A stretch of 9,913 bases of DNA from Rhodobiaceae bacterium. GTDB taxonomy: Bacteria; Pseudomonadota; Alphaproteobacteria; Parvibaculales; Parvibaculaceae. Positions within the stretch are counted from its first letter, which is position 1. Each line of letters starts with the position of its first letter. This document shows, in pieces, positions 6,797 to 9,913 of this stretch. The stretch lies in NCBI GenBank assembly GCA_002401305.2, contig NVSO02000064.1, positions 1 through 9,913 of the forward strand, given 5' to 3'. The notes beneath the pieces were generated by a model that made no database searches, was not told the origin of the DNA, and was given only the letters and a program-made list of their open reading frames with translations. A program made the position numbers and the translations under genes.

Positions 6797-6835
6797 GGGC
6801 CACCAAAGCGGCGAATTGGCAAGGAGATTACGGAC

Positions 6836-7120
6836 ATGAGTAAAGCGTTATTCATTGAGAATGTTGCGGACAAAGGCGGACTGAGTAAAGCCGAAGCTAA
6901 ACGTATGGTTGAACTTATTTTCGGGGAAATCGAAGCAGGTTTGAAAAAAAGTAAGAAGGAAGGAAAGTACACAATCGGCACTTTCGGTACCTTCACTATC
7001 TCTCAGCGTAAAGCACGCAAAGGACGTAACCCACAGACTGGCGAAGAGATTAAAATCAAAGCCAAGAAGACATTGCGGTTCCGTCCTTCAGCTCAGTTGA
7101 AAGCTTCAGCAGGCTGCTAA
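6836..7120 (+). CDS. HU/IHF-family DNA-binding protein
   Basis: HU-type proteins bind and bend DNA as dimers and help organise the nucleoid. The 94-residue protein has the normal length and the diagnostic features: an N-terminal helical dimerisation part (ADKGGLSKAEAKRMVELIF), GTFGTFTI leading into the beta arm, and the arm motif GRNPQTGE (63-70) with Pro66 as the intercalating residue. The part after the arm (KKTLRFRPSAQLKAS) differs from standard HU (usually PAFKAGKALKDAV) and is more basic, and the protein ends in Cys94, unusual for HU. The start is firm: AAGGAG (6821-6826) lies nine bases before the ATG. The gene is bracketed by a terminator-like hairpin (6772-6796) and a strong terminator (7165-7199), so it is probably its own transcription unit. 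It is not a housekeeping HU with certainty; a specialised paralogue is possible. Confidence 0.93.
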   Translation: MSKALFIENVADKGGLSKAEAKRMVELIFGEIEAGLKKSKKEGKYTIGTFGTFTISQRKARKGRNPQTGEEIKIKAKKTLRFRPSAQLKASAGC

Positions 7121-7164
7121 AAATTTACAGTTGCATGCGCTCTGATGCGCGGCTTCTGAATTGG

Positions 7165-7199
7165 AAGGGCTTGCCGGGGAGGCAGGCCCTTTTCATTTT
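7165..7199 (+). terminator. Intrinsic terminator of the HU gene
   Basis: AAGGGCTTGCC (7165-7175) and GGCAGGCCCTT (7181-7191) form an 11-bp GC-rich stem with one G-U wobble and a 5-base loop (GGGGA), followed by a T-rich stretch TTTTCATTTT (7190-7199). This is a textbook Rho-independent terminator, 45 bases after the HU stop and 36 bases before glnE. Confidence 0.88.
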
Positions 7200-7234
7200 G
7201 AACTTCAAAACGCTCAACAAGGTTGGACGATAGG

Positions 7235-9913
7235 ATGACGAAAACAGGTTCTCTTCTTGTGGATGCGATGGGCGCGCTGCCAGCTCCGTTTGATAGGGAC
7301 AAAGTTCGTCATGCCACAGTTGATCTGACGACAAAGATCAACCAATTACGTCCCCCCCAATTATCTGCCGCGCTGATCACGACGATTGACGACCCCAAAA
7401 TTATGCTCCTGCTTGAGAGCGTCTTTGGCAATTCGCCCTATCTGACACGGCTGCTGGTCGCGCGCCCCGAAATGCTCCTATCCCTGAGCCGGCAATCCAT
7501 CAGCGATACATTGGAAGGCTTATTTGCCAGCCTGTGGGTGGATGGTTTAGCGGCAGACAGCGAGGCAGAGCTGATGAAAGTTCTGCGCCAAGCCAAAGCC
7601 GAAACCGCTTTCCTAATAGCCCTCGCAGATATATCTAGCGCATGGACGGTCGTCCAAGTCACAGAAACACTGTCGCACTTCGCCGACACAGCCCTCTCAG
7701 TCTCCATAGAGTGGTTGCTGCGGGAGGCGTATAAAGCAGGTCGCATTGACCGTTCTGGGCTGCCAGACGCGTTCGAAGAGGTCTTGGCGGACCAAGCCAG
7801 ACGGCGGGTTCTCTCTCCCCTATCGGGCCTTGTTGTTCTGGCCATGGGAAAATACGGTGCGTTTGAGCTCAACTATTCAAGCGACATCGACATTGTTATT
7901 TTTTACGATCCCGACAAATTGCCCCTGGCCGATGATTTGTACCCATCAGACTTTTTCGTGAAACTCACCAAGTCGGTTGCGCGCATCATGCAAGACCGGA
8001 CGCAAGACGGGTATGTGTTTAGAACAGACCTCCGGTTGCGCCCAGATCCCGGCGGCACGTCCGTGGCGGTATCTCTGCCAGCCGCAGCGATCTATTACGA
8101 AAGCCGCGGTCAAAACTGGGAACGGGCAGCCTTCATCAAGGCCCGTCCAGTTGCGGGCGATATTGGGCAGGGCGTCGAATTCCTAAAAGACTTGGCCCCT
8201 TTCATTTGGCGCAAGAATTTGGACTTTGCTGCCATTGAAGATGTGCACTCCATGAAGCGGCAAATCCATGCTGTAGGCGGACACAGCAAAGTTGCCGTCG
8301 GCGGCCATAACATTAAGCTGGGCAGAGGCGGCATCCGTGAAATCGAATTCTTCGTCCAAACCCAACAACTTATTGCCGGTGGACGTGATGAAGAACTTCG
8401 AGGGGCACAAACGCTCGTCATGCTGGATATGTTGGCGGGCAAAGGATGGATTGAAAATGAAACCGCGCGCGAGTTAAAACACGCTTACAAGTTTTTGCGT
8501 CGGTTGGAACATCGATTGCAAATGATCGAAGATGCTCAAACCCACTCTATCCCGAGCACACCAGAGGGGCTCGCGCATATCGCCTGCTTCAGCGGGGAAG
8601 GGAGCGTGGAAAATTTCAGCGCGTCTTTGATCGCTCAATTAAGCTGCGTGCAGTCCCATTATGCCAATCTATTTGAAACCGCCCCTCCTTTAGCAGAAGA
8701 GAGCGGCAATCTCGTTTTCACCGGTGCCGATGATGATCCCAGCACATTGGACAGCTTAGCAGAGCTTGGCTTTAAGCAAACAAAAAGCATGTCCGCCACG
8801 ATCCGGAGTTGGCACACCGGTCGGTTTGCCGCGACACGCAACCCTAGAAGCAGAGAGCGCCTGACAGCGCTGATGCCGCAATTGTTGCGAAGCCTTGGGC
8901 GCACGTCTGATCCCGATGTCGCCTTTGCCCGCTTCCATGACTTTCTCGTGGGTTTACCTGCCGGAGTGCAGCTTTTCTCATTGATTTACTCCAATCCATG
9001 GCTGTTGGATCTGCTGGCGGACATTTGTGGAACCGCCCCTCAGTTGGCGCTGTACTTGAGTAAAAACTCCAACGTCTTAGACGCCGTGATCGCCCCAGAC
9101 TTCTTCGAAACCTTGGCGGCCCCTATCGTGTTGCGTGAAGAGGTCGATGCACAATTGGCCGGCGTGGACGACTATGAAACGGCGCTCGATAAAATGCGTA
9201 TCTGGGCGCGCGAGCAACGCTTTAAGCTGGGCACCCGTATTTTGATGGGAAGTGCGGACGCGGAGGAGGCGGGCCCCGCCTACGCACATCTTGCCAGTGA
9301 AATTATACAAGGGTTAAAACCGGTCGCCGAGCGGGAGGTGATGAAGCGCCATGGACGTTTGCCTTTAAGTCAAAGTGTCGTGCTGGCCATGGGTAAATTG
9401 GGTAGCGAAGAAATGAGCGCTGAATCTGATTTAGATTTGATCGTGATCTATGATCAAGAAGACCCTGACGTCTATTCCCAAGGCGATAAGCCGGTGATGG
9501 GAGCGCAATACTTCGCAAAGACATCTCAGCGTCTGATCAATGCCCTCACCGCCCCCACAGGCGAAGGGCGCCTATATGAGGTCGATATGCGGTTGCGGCC
9601 TTCAGGCAATGCCGGCCCGATAGCAACACGCTTAGAAAGTTTCATCGCCTACCAACGTACCCAAGCATGGACCTGGGAACATATGGCGCTGACCCGTGCC
9701 CGTGTCGTGTGCGGAGCACCGGACCTTCAGGCAAAGGTTGAGGCCGCAATCACCGATATACTCACGCAGCAACGTGAGGGCGAAAAACTGAGTGTTGATG
9801 TTCGCAGCATGCGTAACCGTATCGCCACTGAGTTTCCAAGCAAAAACCCATGGGACTTGAAATATGTGCGGGGAGGGCTCCTCGATATCGAGTTCATCGC
9901 TCAATATTTACAA
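7235..9913 (+). CDS. glnE: Glutamine synthetase adenylyltransferase/adenylyl-removing enzyme GlnE (3' truncated by window)
   Basis: GlnE adenylylates and deadenylylates glutamine synthetase in response to PII and glutamine, switching ammonium assimilation. The reading frame is open from the ATG at 7235 to the window end without a stop: 893 codons of a family usually 950-1000 long, so roughly the last tenth is missing. Two tandem nucleotidyltransferase domains are visible. The N-terminal (adenylyl-removing) one has MGKYGAFELNYSSDID at 204-219 with metal ligands D217 and D219, LRLRPDPGG (266-274) and GRGGIREIEFF (363-373). The C-terminal (adenylyl-transferring) one has MGKLGSEEMSAESDLD at 719-734 with D732 and D734, DMRLRPSGNAG (784-794) and VRGGLLDIEFIAQY from 878. 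All catalytic motifs seen are intact. The ribosome site is weak (AAGG at 7219-7222; AGG directly before ATG). The HU terminator lies just upstream, so glnE needs read-through or a compact promoter in 7200-7234. Confidence 0.95.
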   Translation, partial: MTKTGSLLVDAMGALPAPFDRDKVRHATVDLTTKINQLRPPQLSAALITTIDDPKIMLLLESVFGNSPYLTRLLVARPEMLLSLSRQSISDTLEGLFASLWVDGLAADSEAELMKVLRQAKAETAFLIALADISSAWTVVQVTETLSHFADTALSVSIEWLLREAYKAGRIDRSGLPDAFEEVLADQARRRVLSPLSGLVVLAMGKYGAFELNYSSDIDIVIFYDPDKLPLADDLYPSDFFVKLTKSVARIMQDRTQDGYVFRTDLRLRPDPGGTSVAVSLPAAAIYYESRGQNWERAAFIKARPVAGDIGQGVEFLKDLAPFIWRKNLDFAAIEDVHSMKRQIHAVGGHSKVAVGGHNIKLGRGGIREIEFFVQTQQLIAGGRDEELRGAQTLVMLDMLAGKGWIENETARELKHAYKFLRRLEHRLQMIEDAQTHSIPSTPEGLAHIACFSGEGSVENFSASLIAQLSCVQSHYANLFETAPPLAEESGNLVFTGADDDPSTLDSLAELGFKQTKSMSATIRSWHTGRFAATRNPRSRERLTALMPQLLRSLGRTSDPDVAFARFHDFLVGLPAGVQLFSLIYSNPWLLDLLADICGTAPQLALYLSKNSNVLDAVIAPDFFETLAAPIVLREEVDAQLAGVDDYETALDKMRIWAREQRFKLGTRILMGSADAEEAGPAYAHLASEIIQGLKPVAEREVMKRHGRLPLSQSVVLAMGKLGSEEMSAESDLDLIVIYDQEDPDVYSQGDKPVMGAQYFAKTSQRLINALTAPTGEGRLYEVDMRLRPSGNAGPIATRLESFIAYQRTQAWTWEHMALTRARVVCGAPDLQAKVEAAITDILTQQREGEKLSVDVRSMRNRIATEFPSKNPWDLKYVRGGLLDIEFIAQYLQ

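Noticed and set aside
7438..7872. A 144-codon - strand frame, and several + and - strand frames of 60-110 codons, between 7438 and 9904
   Set aside because: They all overlap the intact glnE reading frame, whose motifs are continuous from 7235 to the end.

Overview
The window looks like a stretch of a moderate-GC alphaproteobacterial chromosome. The basis is gene order and protein families, not a database search. A cytochrome c maturation tail (ccmF-ccmH, with no ccmG between them) is followed by a Do-family protease, an OmpR/PhoB-type response regulator, a sensor kinase and glnE. From memory, this matches the rhizobial cycHJKL-degP-regulator-kinase-glnE arrangement. Two genes appear to be extra to that core: an alpha/beta-hydrolase-OsmC fusion between ccmH and degP, and a small HU-like DNA-binding protein between the kinase and glnE. 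All genes lie on the + strand. I saw no transposase, integrase, phage gene, CRISPR array, tRNA or rRNA.

Layout: 2-700 is the C-terminal third of CcmF (cut by the window start). 697-1215 is CcmH, overlapping ccmF by 4 bases. 1298-2524 is the bifunctional hydrolase/OsmC protein. 2699-4189 is periplasmic DegP/HtrA. 4190-4494 is a non-coding gap with three separate inverted repeats. 4495-5172 is the response regulator and 5159-6547 the sensor kinase, translationally overlapping. 6548-6835 is a second structured gap that ends in a terminator-like hairpin just before the HU gene (6836-7120). A strong intrinsic terminator at 7165-7199 closes the HU gene. From 7235 to the window end an uninterrupted reading frame encodes about 893 residues of GlnE (adenylyltransferase/adenylyl-removing enzyme). 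It has no stop codon because the window ends first.

The genes combine envelope redox and protein-quality functions (haem attachment to cytochromes c, peroxide/organic-hydroperoxide type defence, periplasmic proteolysis), one envelope-sensing two-component pair, a nucleoid protein and nitrogen control through glutamine synthetase. I found no convincing undescribed multi-gene system. The most interesting unexplained signals are in the two non-coding gaps: a perfect 12-bp inverted repeat at 4262-4312, a TTTATG-N6-CATAAA palindrome ahead of the regulator, and a series of hairpins between kinase and HU that could be a small RNA or a regulated HU leader.
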